Assembly: GCA_902794005.1 (NCBI GenBank)
Contig: CADBFO010000016.1
Span: 17,241-81,240 of the forward strand
Length of the DNA: 64,000 nt
Origin: an uncultured Bacteroidia bacterium
GTDB lineage: Bacteria > Bacteroidota > Bacteroidia > Bacteroidales > UBA932
Reading direction: 5' to 3'
Below are positions 16,007 through 25,983 of the stretch, piece after piece. Each line of letters starts with the position of its first letter. Positions within the stretch are counted from its first letter, which is position 1. The position numbers and the translations under genes were made by a program. Below the pieces are notes generated by a model. That model saw nothing but the letters and a program-made list of their open reading frames with translations. It was not told the DNA's origin and searched no databases.

Positions 16007-17295
16007 TTTACCATCTTTTCCGATACCTGGAGTCCGTCGGGTATGATTTCCCCGGCATGGGACTGATGAATTACCTGAGTTTCCGCGCCATGCTGGCGGC
16101 GGTCACCGCCGTGCTGGTGTCCATGTTTGCCGGCAAACGCATCATCGCCCGCCTGCAGCGCCTGCAGATCGGCGAAACGGTCCGCGACCTGGGATTGGAA
16201 GGGCAAATCCAGAAGAAAGGCACCCCTACGATGGGCGGCATCATCATCATCCTATCCATCCTTGCGGGCGTGCTGCTGTTCTGCGACCTCACCAACATCT
16301 ATGTGATTCTCCTGCTGGTAAGCACCCTGTGGTGCGGTGCCCTGGGCTTTACCGACGACTATATCAAAGTGTTCCGGCACAACAAGGAGGGAATGTCCGA
16401 GAAAGGGAAACTGCTGGGACAGGTGGGTCTGGGCCTCCTTATCGGCCTCACCGTCTGGATGAGCCCGGATATCGTGGTCCGCGAAAAAGTGGTCGCCAAT
16501 CCCAGCCCGGAGCATGCCCCGGAGACGGAAACCATGGTCACTTCCGGCCGCTATGTGGAGGAAGATGTGGTGAAGAGCACCAAAACCACCATTCCTTTTG
16601 TGAAGAACCACGAGTTCGATTACCGCTGGCTGTCGCCGGTGAAGGGAGCCTGGGGCTGGTACACCAAATGGGGCATCTATGTGCTGATGATCGTCCTCGT
16701 GATCACCGCCTGCTCCAACGGCACCAACCTCACCGACGGCCTGGACGGCCTGGCCGCCGGAACGTCGGCCATCGTGGGCGTGGTACTGGGTATCATGGCC
16801 TGGCTGGGAGGCAACCTCATCAACTCCAACTTCCTCAATATCATGTATATACCGGGGTCCGGAGAAATCGCCATCTTCATGAGCGCCTTTGTGGGAGCCC
16901 TGATTGGCTTCCTCTGGTACAACTCTTTCCCCGCCCAGGTATTCATGGGCGACACAGGCAGCCTCACCATCGGCGGCATCATCGGCGTGAGCGCCGTGCT
17001 GATGCGGAAAGAGCTGCTGATTCCCCTGCTCTGCGGTGTCTTCTTCGCCGAAAGCCTGTCGGTGCTGATGCAGCGCAGCTGGTTCAAGATCACGAAGAAA
17101 CGCAACGGGGTGGGAACCCGCATCTGGAGCATGACGCCGCTCCATCATCATTATCAGGACAAAAAGGCGCCCGAAGGACCGGTCATTTTTGCCAAACCGG
17201 TTCCTCCGCAGCATGAAGCAAAGATCACCGTCCGTTTCTGGATTGTGGGAATTATATTGGCAGTGAGCACATTAGCATTGTTAAAGATTCGTTAG
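16003..17295 (+). CDS. mraY: Phospho-N-acetylmuramoyl-pentapeptide transferase
   Basis: MraY makes lipid I from UDP-MurNAc-pentapeptide and undecaprenyl phosphate in the inner membrane. The 430-residue protein has about ten membrane segments and the family motifs KKGTPTMGGIIII, GFTDDYIKV, SNGTNLTDGLDGLAAGT and the C-terminal TPLHHHYQ. A hydrophilic stretch of about 60 residues (160-225) sits between membrane segments, as is usual in Bacteroidota MraY. It overlaps murE by 4 bp. Confidence 0.97.
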   Translation: MIYHLFRYLESVGYDFPGMGLMNYLSFRAMLAAVTAVLVSMFAGKRIIARLQRLQIGETVRDLGLEGQIQKKGTPTMGGIIIILSILAGVLLFCDLTNIYVILLLVSTLWCGALGFTDDYIKVFRHNKEGMSEKGKLLGQVGLGLLIGLTVWMSPDIVVREKVVANPSPEHAPETETMVTSGRYVEEDVVKSTKTTIPFVKNHEFDYRWLSPVKGAWGWYTKWGIYVLMIVLVITACSNGTNLTDGLDGLAAGTSAIVGVVLGIMAWLGGNLINSNFLNIMYIPGSGEIAIFMSAFVGALIGFLWYNSFPAQVFMGDTGSLTIGGIIGVSAVLMRKELLIPLLCGVFFAESLSVLMQRSWFKITKKRNGVGTRIWSMTPLHHHYQDKKAPEGPVIFAKPVPPQHEAKITVRFWIVGIILAVSTLALLKIR

Positions 17296-17298
17296 TTT

Positions 17299-18633
17299 AT
17301 GTCTAGAGTAGTTGTATTGGGTGGTGCCGAAAGTGGCGTAGGCGCCGCCGTCCTGGCCAAAGTGAAAGGTTTTGATGTGTTCCTGAGCGACAAGGGGCAG
17401 ATCAAGGAGGAGTATGCCAAGGAGCTTCAGAAATGGGAGATTCCCTATGAGGAAGGACAGCATACGGAAGACAAAATCCTGAATGCCGATGAGATTGTCA
17501 AGTCGCCCGGCATCCCCGAAACGGCTCCAATGGTGAAGAAAATCCGCGAGAAAGGAATCCACCTGGTATCCGAAATCGAGTTTGCCGGCCGCTTCGACTC
17601 GGCCAAGAAGATTTGCGTCACCGGGTCCAACGGAAAAACCACCACCACCTCGCTCATCTACTATCTGCTGCAGAACGCCGGCCTGAACGTGGGGCTGGGC
17701 GGCAATATCGGCAAAAGCTACGCCTACCAGGTAGCCACCGAACATTTTGACTTCTATGTGCTGGAAATCAGCAGTTTCCAGCTCGATGACATTTACGATT
17801 TCCGGCCCGATATCGCCATTATCACCAACATCACGCCGGACCACCTGGACCGCTACGACCACAAGATGGAAAACTATGTGGCCGCCAAATTCAAGATTGC
17901 CAAAAATCTCCGCAGCGACGACTGTTTCATCTTCGACTCCGACGACGCCATCACGGTAGGACATCTGTCCAAAATTGTGCTCCGGTGCAAGATGCTCCCC
18001 TTCTCCCAGGAGAAAGAGGTTCCGCAGGGCGCCTTCCTGAAAGAAGACAAGATGATCGTCCGTTATGACAAGGAGGAGACCGACATTTTCCTGAAGGAAC
18101 TGGCCCTGGGCGGAAAGCACAACATTTACAACTCCATGGCGGCCGCCCTGGCCGCCAAGGCCACCGGAATCGAAAACGACGTCATCCGCCGCTCGCTTTC
18201 CACTTTCCAGCCCATCGAACACAGGCTGGAGCCGGTCCTGAGCATCAAGGACGTAATGTATATCAACGACTCCAAGGCCACCAACGTGGACAGCGCCTGG
18301 TATGCCCTCGAATGCCAGACACAGCCGGTGGTATGGATTGTGGGCGGAACCGACAAAGGGAACGACTACAGTATCCTGAACGAGCTTGTGAAGCAGAAGG
18401 TGAAAGCCATCGTCTGCCTGGGCGTGGACAACAGCAAGATTCACGCGGCCTTTGAGGGGATGGTCCCCGCCATCACCGACGCCTTGTCGGCCCAGGAGGC
18501 CGTCCAGAAGGCCTCCCGCCTGGCCAAAGCCGGCGACGTGGTGCTCCTGAGCCCCTGCTGCGCCAGTTTCGACCTGTTCAAGAATTATGAAGACCGGGGC
18601 GAGCAGTTCAAGGCTGCCGTCCGCAACCTGTAA
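17299..18633 (+). CDS. murD: UDP-MurNAc-L-alanine--D-glutamate ligase
   Basis: MurD adds D-glutamate to UDP-MurNAc-L-Ala. At 444 residues it is of normal length. The N-terminal Rossmann start is VVVLGGAESGVGAAVLA; the ATP loop is VTGSNGKTTTT (near 109-119). ITPDHLDRYD and YINDSKATNVDS are further ligase motifs. Three bases separate it from mraY and from ftsW. Confidence 0.97.
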   Translation: MSRVVVLGGAESGVGAAVLAKVKGFDVFLSDKGQIKEEYAKELQKWEIPYEEGQHTEDKILNADEIVKSPGIPETAPMVKKIREKGIHLVSEIEFAGRFDSAKKICVTGSNGKTTTTSLIYYLLQNAGLNVGLGGNIGKSYAYQVATEHFDFYVLEISSFQLDDIYDFRPDIAIITNITPDHLDRYDHKMENYVAAKFKIAKNLRSDDCFIFDSDDAITVGHLSKIVLRCKMLPFSQEKEVPQGAFLKEDKMIVRYDKEETDIFLKELALGGKHNIYNSMAAALAAKATGIENDVIRRSLSTFQPIEHRLEPVLSIKDVMYINDSKATNVDSAWYALECQTQPVVWIVGGTDKGNDYSILNELVKQKVKAIVCLGVDNSKIHAAFEGMVPAITDALSAQEAVQKASRLAKAGDVVLLSPCCASFDLFKNYEDRGEQFKAAVRNL

Positions 18634-18636
18634 GAT

Positions 18637-20001
18637 ATGGCTGAAGAAAAGACGAAAGGCAGCTTCCTGGGACATCTCACCAGTTTCATGGACCGCTTCT
18701 CCGGAGACAAGGTAATCCTCCTGATTGCCCTGTTCCTGATGCTCATCTCCGTGATCTCGGTGTTCTCCAGCACCCCGCGCCTGGCCAACGACACCGGCAG
18801 CGACCGGGTCACCATCATGGTGGACCAGCTCAAAGTGGTGGCGCTGGGCTTCGTCATCATCTTCAGTTTCTACTACTTCGTGAAGGTGGAATGGTACCGG
18901 AAACTGTCGCAGTTCGGCTTCGCAATCAGTTTCGGGATTCTCATCATTCTGGTGCTCAACCTGAACCTGGGGCTTGTGAGAGCCGGTGAAATCAACGGCG
19001 CACGGCGCATCCTCATCATCGCCGGAAAGCAGATACACGTCTATGAATTCGTAAAACTGTTCATGGTCATGTACCTGGGATGGGCCCTGGACACGTTCAA
19101 GAGCGGAGACTTCAAATGGGGACCGCTCCTGGGCCGGCATGTCCAGCGGCTCTCCTTCCTTACAAAGGACATCTGGCAGAAGATTGTCTATATCTACCTC
19201 CCCATCCTCCTCACCACGCTCATGGTGATGATGGGATCCAATTCCAGCGCCCTCTTTATCGGCGCCATCATGGTACTGATGGTGCTGGTAGGCGGAATTG
19301 ACGCCAAGGACGTCGGTTTCGTGATGGCCATCGGCCTGGTTGCCGTGGGAATCATGTTCGGGGCCTACAAGGCCGGCCTCCTGGAAGGAAGCCGCTTCGG
19401 AACCGCCATCGGCCGAATCACCCAGGACGACGACACCACCATGCGGCAGCTGATGTCCTCCAAGCGGGAATCGCTGGAATGGCGGCAGGCCCGCGGCAAA
19501 CTGGACCAGCCCGTGGGGGCCCTTCTGGCCATCAAGGAAGGGGGGCTCATGGGAAAGGGTATCGGCAACAGCACCCAGAAATACCAGGTGCCGGTGATTT
19601 TCGGCGACTACATGTTCAGTTTCATCGTGGAGGAAACGGGCCTGTGGGGCGCCGTCATCCTCATCATCCTGTACTTCAGCCTGCTGGCCCGAGGGACGAT
19701 GGTAGCCAAGGAATGCGAGCGCTACTACGACAAAATCATTATGACGGGGCTAATCATCCTGGTGACCGGCCAGGCCTTCATGCACATGGCGGTGAATGTC
19801 CATCTGCCGCTGGTGCCACAGACAGGACAGACCCTGCCGCTGGTGAGCCACGGGACCAACGCCTTCCTGGTTTTCAGCGTGGTCTTCGGCATCCTGCTGT
19901 CCATCTCCAAGGATGCACGGGACAACATGGCGCGCCGGGAAGCGGAAGCGGCTCCGCTCATCGAAAGACATGACGATTGGACGCAAGACACGACAGCATA
20001 A
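18637..20001 (+). CDS. ftsW: SEDS glycosyltransferase FtsW
   Basis: A polytopic SEDS protein of 454 residues that polymerises septal peptidoglycan together with FtsI. About ten membrane segments can be picked out. Family motifs include GARRILIIAGKQIHVYEF, MGSNSSALFIGAIM and QTGQTLPLVSHG near the C terminus. Position between murD and murG and pairing with ftsI favour FtsW over RodA. The TAA stop overlaps the murG ATG (TAATG). Confidence 0.94.
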   Translation: MAEEKTKGSFLGHLTSFMDRFSGDKVILLIALFLMLISVISVFSSTPRLANDTGSDRVTIMVDQLKVVALGFVIIFSFYYFVKVEWYRKLSQFGFAISFGILIILVLNLNLGLVRAGEINGARRILIIAGKQIHVYEFVKLFMVMYLGWALDTFKSGDFKWGPLLGRHVQRLSFLTKDIWQKIVYIYLPILLTTLMVMMGSNSSALFIGAIMVLMVLVGGIDAKDVGFVMAIGLVAVGIMFGAYKAGLLEGSRFGTAIGRITQDDDTTMRQLMSSKRESLEWRQARGKLDQPVGALLAIKEGGLMGKGIGNSTQKYQVPVIFGDYMFSFIVEETGLWGAVILIILYFSLLARGTMVAKECERYYDKIIMTGLIILVTGQAFMHMAVNVHLPLVPQTGQTLPLVSHGTNAFLVFSVVFGILLSISKDARDNMARREAEAAPLIERHDDWTQDTTA

Positions 20002-21131
20002 TGGAATACAAACCGATCAGAGTCATCATCAGCGGCGGCGGCACGGGAGGCCATATCTTCCCGGCCGTCTCCATCGCAAACAAGCTCAAGCAGCTGAATG
20101 CCGCCACGGAAATCCTTTTCGTAGGAGCCGAGGGAAAGATGGAAATGGAAAAGGTGCCTGCCGAAGGATACGCCATCAAAGGCCTTCCCATGGTGGGAAT
20201 GCAGCGGCAGTTCAACATGAAGAATCTCCTGAACAACCTCACGGTCCCTTTCCGGGTGCTGGACAGCATCCGCCGGGCCAGGGCCATCGTCCGGGAATTC
20301 AAGCCCGACGTGGCCGTAGGGGTGGGCGGTTTTGCCAGCGCTCCCCTTCTCTGGGCGGCCACCGGCATGAAAATCCCGGCCGTGATCCAGGAGCAGAACG
20401 GCTTCGCCGGTCTCACCAACAAATTGCTGGGCGGGCGTGTACAGTCCATCTGCGTCGCCTACGAAGGTATGGATAAATTCTTCCCGGCCGACAAAATCGT
20501 CATGTCCGGCAACCCCATCCGCGCGGCGGTCTCCTCCCCCGCCACCCCCGAAATGAAAGCCGAGGCCATGGAATATTACAAACTGACCCCCGGGGCGAAA
20601 CACCTGTTCATCGTGGGAGGCAGCCTGGGAAGCGGAACCCTCAACCGCGCCATGAAACATTGGATCCAGGACGGATGCCAGGACGGAGAAGGCGTGGAAA
20701 TCATCTGGCAGTGCGGCAAGTACTACAAGAAAGACATCGATGCCTTCATGGCGGCGCATCCGCAGGTCAAAGGCATTGTCCATTATGACTTTATCGCCCG
20801 GATGGACCTGGCTTATGCCGCCGCCGACGTGGTGGTTTCCCGGAGCGGAGCCAGCACCGTAAGCGAACTCTGTGCCATGGGGAAAGCCACCGTCTTCGTT
20901 CCCTCTCCCAACGTGGCCGAAGACCATCAGACCCATAACGCGATGGCCCTGGTGCGGAAAGACGCCGCCATGCTGGTCAAGGACAGCGAAGCCATGGACG
21001 AGCTTCTCCCCACCGCCCTGGGACTCCTGAAAAGCCCCGAGCGCATTGCCGTGCTGGAAAAGAACGCCCGTGCCATGGCGCTTACGGACGCGGCCCAAAC
21101 CATTTGTGACGAGATTTATAAACTGGTATAA
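20001..21131 (+). CDS. murG: UDP-GlcNAc transferase MurG
   Basis: MurG converts lipid I to lipid II at the cytoplasmic face of the membrane. From ATG 20001 it is 376 residues, opening MEYKPIRVIISGGGTGGH, where GGGTGGH is the N-terminal signature. The donor-site region contains SRSGASTVSELCAMGKATVFVPSP. A TTG at 19977 would extend it by eight residues, but the ATG that overlaps the ftsW stop is the better start. Confidence 0.96.
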   Translation: MEYKPIRVIISGGGTGGHIFPAVSIANKLKQLNAATEILFVGAEGKMEMEKVPAEGYAIKGLPMVGMQRQFNMKNLLNNLTVPFRVLDSIRRARAIVREFKPDVAVGVGGFASAPLLWAATGMKIPAVIQEQNGFAGLTNKLLGGRVQSICVAYEGMDKFFPADKIVMSGNPIRAAVSSPATPEMKAEAMEYYKLTPGAKHLFIVGGSLGSGTLNRAMKHWIQDGCQDGEGVEIIWQCGKYYKKDIDAFMAAHPQVKGIVHYDFIARMDLAYAAADVVVSRSGASTVSELCAMGKATVFVPSPNVAEDHQTHNAMALVRKDAAMLVKDSEAMDELLPTALGLLKSPERIAVLEKNARAMALTDAAQTICDEIYKLV

Positions 21132-21137
21132 CCCTTC

Positions 21138-22517
21138 ATGAAGTACGTTTATTTCATCGGAATCGGCGGTATCGGCATGAGTGCCCTGGCCCGCTACTAC
21201 AAGTTCAAAGGCTTCGAGGTGGCCGGCTATGACCGCACGCCGTCCGATCTCACTTTCGCACTGGAAAGAGAAGGCATTGACATCCATTATATGGACAGGC
21301 CCGACCTCCTGCCCGAAGACAAGAACGAGACGCTGGTGGTGTACACGCCGGCCGTTCCGGAAGACCTGAAGGAGCTGGTCAAGGCCCGCGAAGACGGGTA
21401 TCTGCTCCTCAAGCGTTCCCGTACGCTGGGCGAGATTTCCCGCGGACAGCGCTGCCTGGCCGTCGCGGGCACCCACGGAAAGACCACCACCTCCACCCTC
21501 CTCGCGCACATCCTTACCCGGAGCGGAGAAGGATGCAGCGCCTTCCTCGGCGGCATTTCCCGGAATTATGACACCAACCTCCTCATGTCCGAGACGCCGA
21601 CCATCGTGGCCGAGGCCGATGAATTCGACCGTTCCTTCCTTCAACTCTACCCGGAGATTGCCGTCATCACGGCCGTCGATCCGGACCATCTGGACATCTA
21701 CGGCGACTACGCCCATGTGGTAGAGGCCTTCAAGGCTTTCGCCGCGCAGGTCAGCGGCACCCTCATCACCAAAAAGGGGACGCCCGTCGGCCCGGAGGAT
21801 ACGAAAGCCAAGGTCTATTCCTACCACTATACCGACCCGACGGCCGATTTCCACCCCATAGGTGCAAGGCCGGACGAGTGCGGCTGTTTCCACTACGACC
21901 TTCACACCCCCTTCGGAACCGTGAAGGACATCCGTGTGGGGGCACCGGGATGGGTGAACTGCGAGAACAGCGTCGCCGCCGCTGCCATGGCCCTGTGCTA
22001 TGGCATACCGGCCGATGCCGTGAAAGAGGCCATCGGCACCTTTGAAGGCGTAAAACGCCGTCTGGAAGTACATGTGAACACCCCGCGACTCTCGTACATC
22101 GACGACTACGCGCATCATCCGGCCGAACTGTCATCGGCCATCAGTTCCATACGGGACATCTTCCCGGGCCGGAAACTCACGGCCATCTTCCAGCCGCACC
22201 TGTACACCCGCACCCGCGACTTCGCCCCGGAGTTCGCCCAAGCCCTGTCCAAAGTGGACAAACTCATCCTGCTGGACATCTATCCCGCCCGGGAGGCCCC
22301 CATCCCCGGCGTGAGCTCCGAAATGATTTTCCAGGATGTCACCTCCCCCGAAAAGGTTCTCCTGAAAAAGGAGGAACTGATGGACTATCTGGCCGATGAG
22401 CCGCTGGACGTGCTGGCAAGCTTCGGCGCCGGCAACATCGACCGGTTCATCGACCCCATCACCGAACTGCTGAAAAACCGTTTGAAAACGGAATGCACTC
22501 CCCCAAAAAAGGGGTAA
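21138..22517 (+). CDS. murC: UDP-MurNAc--L-alanine ligase
   Basis: MurC performs the first amino-acid addition of the peptidoglycan stem. The 459-residue protein starts YFIGIGGIGMSALARY, the MurC/Mpl nucleotide-binding signature, and has the ATP loop VAGTHGKTTTST (near 110-121). DDYAHHPAELSSAI and IFQPHLYTRTRDF are typical of MurC. Mpl is an alternative by sequence family, but the dcw position favours MurC. Confidence 0.94.
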   Translation: MKYVYFIGIGGIGMSALARYYKFKGFEVAGYDRTPSDLTFALEREGIDIHYMDRPDLLPEDKNETLVVYTPAVPEDLKELVKAREDGYLLLKRSRTLGEISRGQRCLAVAGTHGKTTTSTLLAHILTRSGEGCSAFLGGISRNYDTNLLMSETPTIVAEADEFDRSFLQLYPEIAVITAVDPDHLDIYGDYAHVVEAFKAFAAQVSGTLITKKGTPVGPEDTKAKVYSYHYTDPTADFHPIGARPDECGCFHYDLHTPFGTVKDIRVGAPGWVNCENSVAAAAMALCYGIPADAVKEAIGTFEGVKRRLEVHVNTPRLSYIDDYAHHPAELSSAISSIRDIFPGRKLTAIFQPHLYTRTRDFAPEFAQALSKVDKLILLDIYPAREAPIPGVSSEMIFQDVTSPEKVLLKKEELMDYLADEPLDVLASFGAGNIDRFIDPITELLKNRLKTECTPPKKG

Positions 22518-22542
22518 CGTCAAACCTGTAACGTTTCATGAA

Positions 22543-23331
22543 ATGAAGCCCATCGTCCGCCGAGGCCTCGGCCTCCTTGTCATCGTAATCTGCTGTCTGG
22601 TCTGGATTCTTTCTTCCGGAATGTCGGACAAGCAGCGCCGTGCCAGGACTTGCCAGGGCAAAGGGACGCTGGACGTGCTGGTGACCGACAGCCTGGAACG
22701 CCGTTTCGTCACCCGCGAAGACATCGAATCGTGGCTGGACAATGAATACAGGGCCTACGCAGGCCTTCCGCTGGACAGCGTGGATCTGGACCGCATCGAG
22801 AAAATCATCTGCAGCCACAGCGCCGTACGGGACTGCGAGTCCTGGCTCACCGACGACGGCATCCTGCATGTCTCCCTGAGCCAGCGGCAGCCGGTGGTCC
22901 GTTTTCAGGACGGCCAGAACGGCTACTATTCCGACGCGGACGGGTTCCTGTTCCCCCTGCAGTCGCGGGGCAGCGTACAGGTTCCGGTCATCGACGGAAA
23001 GCTGCCCCTGAACGTTCCGCGGGGCTTCAAGGGAGAACTCACCGACCCCCTGGAGAAAGCCTGGCTTTCCCAAGTCCTTCATCTTGTCAATTATATGGAC
23101 GGAACCCTCTGGCAGGAGAACATCAGCCAGATTCACATGAACAAGGACGGGAACCTGGTCCTGATTCCCCGGGAAGGGAAAGAACGCTTTCTATTCGGGA
23201 CTCCGTCCCGGGTAGAAGAGAAATTCGGCCTCATCGCCGCCTATTATGAGAGTGTGGCCCCCACAAAAGAGCCCGGCTGGTACAGCCTGGTCGATGTACG
23301 CCACAGGAAACAGCTGGTCTGCAGAAAATAA
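22543..23331 (+). CDS. ftsQ: FtsQ-like division protein
   Basis: A 262-residue single-pass membrane protein in the ftsQ position. A membrane segment (about 8-26, GLGLLVIVICCLVWILSSG) is followed by a POTRA-like region (RRFVTREDIESWLDN..) and a beta domain (LHVSLSQRQPVVRF, GYYSDADGFLFPL). 'a..R.PvvrF....g.yiD..G' is the recognisable FtsQ pattern. It bridges cytoplasmic and periplasmic divisome parts. Confidence 0.85.
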   Translation: MKPIVRRGLGLLVIVICCLVWILSSGMSDKQRRARTCQGKGTLDVLVTDSLERRFVTREDIESWLDNEYRAYAGLPLDSVDLDRIEKIICSHSAVRDCESWLTDDGILHVSLSQRQPVVRFQDGQNGYYSDADGFLFPLQSRGSVQVPVIDGKLPLNVPRGFKGELTDPLEKAWLSQVLHLVNYMDGTLWQENISQIHMNKDGNLVLIPREGKERFLFGTPSRVEEKFGLIAAYYESVAPTKEPGWYSLVDVRHRKQLVCRK

Positions 23332-23342
23332 AACTATACGAT

Positions 23343-24788
23343 ATGGAAGAGAAATACATTGCCTCGATTGATCTGGGGAGTTCGAAGTTCGGACTTTGCG
23401 TCGCCCGCGTGAACGGGGAAGACATCCAGATTGTGTACTACAAGGAAACCCCGTCCGAGGGCATCCGCACCAGTCTTATCTCCAATCCGATGAAAGCGGC
23501 CTCCCGGCTCAAGGAAGCGGTCCGGGAAGCCGAGAAAGAACTGATGATCCAGATTTTGCAGGTCGTCGTGGGCATGCCCCGCAGCGAAGTGGCGCAGGTA
23601 ACGGCATCGGCCCGCATCGAACGCACCAACACCGACGACTACATCTCGTCCGAAGAGGTGGAGAACCTCAAGTCCATCGCACTGGAAACCTATCCCCTCT
23701 CCAATCCCGACAAACAGATCATGTACGGGGCCGTTGCGCAGTCTTTCTCGACCGACGACGAAATCCAGCTGGTGGAAAGCGAGGTGGTCGGCACCCTTTC
23801 CGCATCCCTGGAGGGCAATTTCAAAGTGTTCGTGGGAAACCGCAGCGCCACCACGGCCCTCGACAAAATCTTCAATCAGCTGGACATTGCCATCGCCAAA
23901 AAGTACTTCCTTCCGGAAGTGGTGGCCCATGCCGTCCTCACGGACGATGAGATGGCCGGCGGCGTCGCACTGATCGACGTGGGAGCCGGGGTCACCTCCG
24001 TCTCCATCTACCACGGCGGCATCATGCGCTACTACGCTTCCATCCCCTTCGGCGGAAAGGTCATCACCAACGACATCCGCACCGAGTGCTCCATTTCCGA
24101 GGAACTGGCCGAGAAGATCAAGAAACGCTTCGGCGCCTGTCTCCCCGGCAAGCTGGCCTCCCTGAGCGAGAAAGTGCTCCAGATTCGCCTGGATCCGCCT
24201 TACAAGGAGGTCCCGGTACGCTATATCGCCGAAATCATCGACTGCCGTTGCCGCGAAATCGTGGAAGCCGTCCTGTACTACATCCAGGAAAGCGGCCTGC
24301 AGAACTCGCTGCGCAGCGGTCTGGTCATTACCGGCGGCGGCGCGGAACTGGCCAACTTCATTCTCCTGGTGAAAGACCTCTCCGGCTATGAAGTCCGCAA
24401 AGGCTATCCCCGCTACATGTTCTCCGCATCGGTGGGGAGCGGGGTGTATTCCACGGCCGCCACATCGGCCATCGGCATGGTGCTCGCCGCCAAGGAAGAC
24501 CACCTGCCCGACTGCGTGACCCGTCCCGAGATACCGGCGGAGCCCGTCGAGGAAGAGATGGTGGAGGTGGAAGTGACCAACGAAACCCCGACGACGCCGG
24601 ACGACATGCTTTTCGCACCCGAAGAGTTCGGCGACCCGGTTCCCGAAGAGGAAAAGCCCAAGCCGGCGCCGCAGACCAAGAAAGTGAAAGTGGCCAAGAA
24701 GGAAGGTACCGGCATCCTTTCCATCTTCTGGAGCAAGGTGGAGAAAACCGCGCTGAAAGTTTACGACAAAGCCAACGAGGAGGAATAG
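23343..24788 (+). CDS. ftsA: Cell division protein FtsA
   Basis: FtsA is the actin-like membrane tether for FtsZ. The 481-residue protein has the ATPase motifs ASIDLGSSKFG at the N terminus, VALIDVGAGVTSVSIY (near 205) and LVITGGGAELANF (near 325). The 1C subdomain is present. An acidic, Pro-rich extension (about 385-450) leads to a C-terminal amphipathic helix (ILSIFWSKVEKTALKVYD), the usual membrane-targeting tail. It ends 3 bp before ftsZ. Confidence 0.95.
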   Translation: MEEKYIASIDLGSSKFGLCVARVNGEDIQIVYYKETPSEGIRTSLISNPMKAASRLKEAVREAEKELMIQILQVVVGMPRSEVAQVTASARIERTNTDDYISSEEVENLKSIALETYPLSNPDKQIMYGAVAQSFSTDDEIQLVESEVVGTLSASLEGNFKVFVGNRSATTALDKIFNQLDIAIAKKYFLPEVVAHAVLTDDEMAGGVALIDVGAGVTSVSIYHGGIMRYYASIPFGGKVITNDIRTECSISEELAEKIKKRFGACLPGKLASLSEKVLQIRLDPPYKEVPVRYIAEIIDCRCREIVEAVLYYIQESGLQNSLRSGLVITGGGAELANFILLVKDLSGYEVRKGYPRYMFSASVGSGVYSTAATSAIGMVLAAKEDHLPDCVTRPEIPAEPVEEEMVEVEVTNETPTTPDDMLFAPEEFGDPVPEEEKPKPAPQTKKVKVAKKEGTGILSIFWSKVEKTALKVYDKANEEE

Positions 24789-24791
24789 ACC

Positions 24792-25966
24792 ATGAATTAC
24801 GACATCAACACCAACATTGTCCCCAACGACTGGACGCAGGAAAACGCCATCATCAAAGTAGTGGGTGTAGGCGGCGGCGGTTGCAATGCCGTGAACTATA
24901 TGTACCGTCAGAACATTCAGGGATGCAGTTTCATCGTGTGCAACACCGATGCGCAGGCCCTGCAGGGCAGTGAGGTTCCCGTCAAAATCCAGATGGGGCA
25001 GAACGGCCTGGGGGCCGGGACGGATCCCACGGCCGGACGCAATGCCGCCCTGGAGGCCCAGGACGAGATTGCCCGGAAGGTCCTGGACTGCGGTACGCAG
25101 ATGCTCTTCATCACGGCCGGCATGGGCGGCGGCACCGGAACGGGCGCTTCCCCGGTCATTGCCAAGATGGCCAAGGACCGCGGCATCCTCACCGTGGCGG
25201 TCGTAACCATTCCTTTCAAGAACGAAGGAAACGAATCCCAGTCCAAAGCCGTTGACGGCATCCACGAACTGGAAAAGAACGTGGACGCCCTCCTGATCAC
25301 ACCCTCATCCAGGAAGCCTTCCCCAAGGCCGACGAGGTGCTGGCCACGGCCGTGCGCGGCATCATCGAGGTCATCAGCCGCCACGGATACATCAACGTGG
25401 ATTTCCAGGATGTGTGCAAGATGATGCGCGGCAGCGGCATGGCCCTGATGGGCAGCGGCGAAGGAACGGGGCCCAACCGCCTTCAGGACGCCGTGAGAGG
25501 CGCCTTCGAGAGTCCGCTGCTGAACGACTTCGACCTGAAAACCGCCAAGAACGTGCTCATCAACATCACCACGGGCAACAACGAACAGGGCGCCAAGATG
25601 AGCGACCTGGAGAAGATTGACGACATGATTACCGAATATACCGGCGATGCCAACCATGAATTCGGCGACCGCGTCCGCATCACGGCCATCGTCACCGGGT
25701 TCCAGATGGACCTGGGCGGCCTGGGCCTCAACAAAGACCTGGGGAACCTGGTCATCATCGACGAAAGCTTCGAATGGGACACGGCCTCACACGGGGAAGA
25801 AGTCTCGCTGCCCGGCGGCACCGACACCATCAAAATCGGCTACAACAACTCCGACAACGCCAAATACTACAATTTTGCCACGGAGAAAAAACCGGTCCTC
25901 TGCGTAAGCCCCGGCGAAAAGAAGGCCGACCTGGAAAACATCCCGGCCATCCGCCGGAAGCACTGA
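24792..25966 (+). pseudogene. ftsZ: ftsZ with a frameshifting deletion near 25299
   Basis: FtsZ is the tubulin-like GTPase of the division ring. The first frame (24792 to about 25298) encodes the N-terminal GTPase half with the tubulin signature GGGTGTGASP, up to NVDALLI. The second frame resumes at 25301 with TLIQEAFPKADEVLATAVRG and runs to 25966, ending in a conserved-tail-like DLENIPAIRRKH. About 13 residues (the 'iNNe.L.eiY.dl' part seen in relatives) are missing at the junction, consistent with loss of about 37 bp. The lost piece precedes the core helix H7. Since ftsZ is normally essential and the rest is intact, an assembly or read error is a strong alternative to a real mutation. Confidence 0.85.
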
Positions 25967-25983
25967 TTTTCCGACAGCCGGAT

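Noticed and set aside
22500-22514. CCCC-A6-GGGG at the end of murC as a terminator
   Set aside because: The stem is only four pairs and no T run follows; ftsQ, ftsA and ftsZ continue downstream in the same direction.
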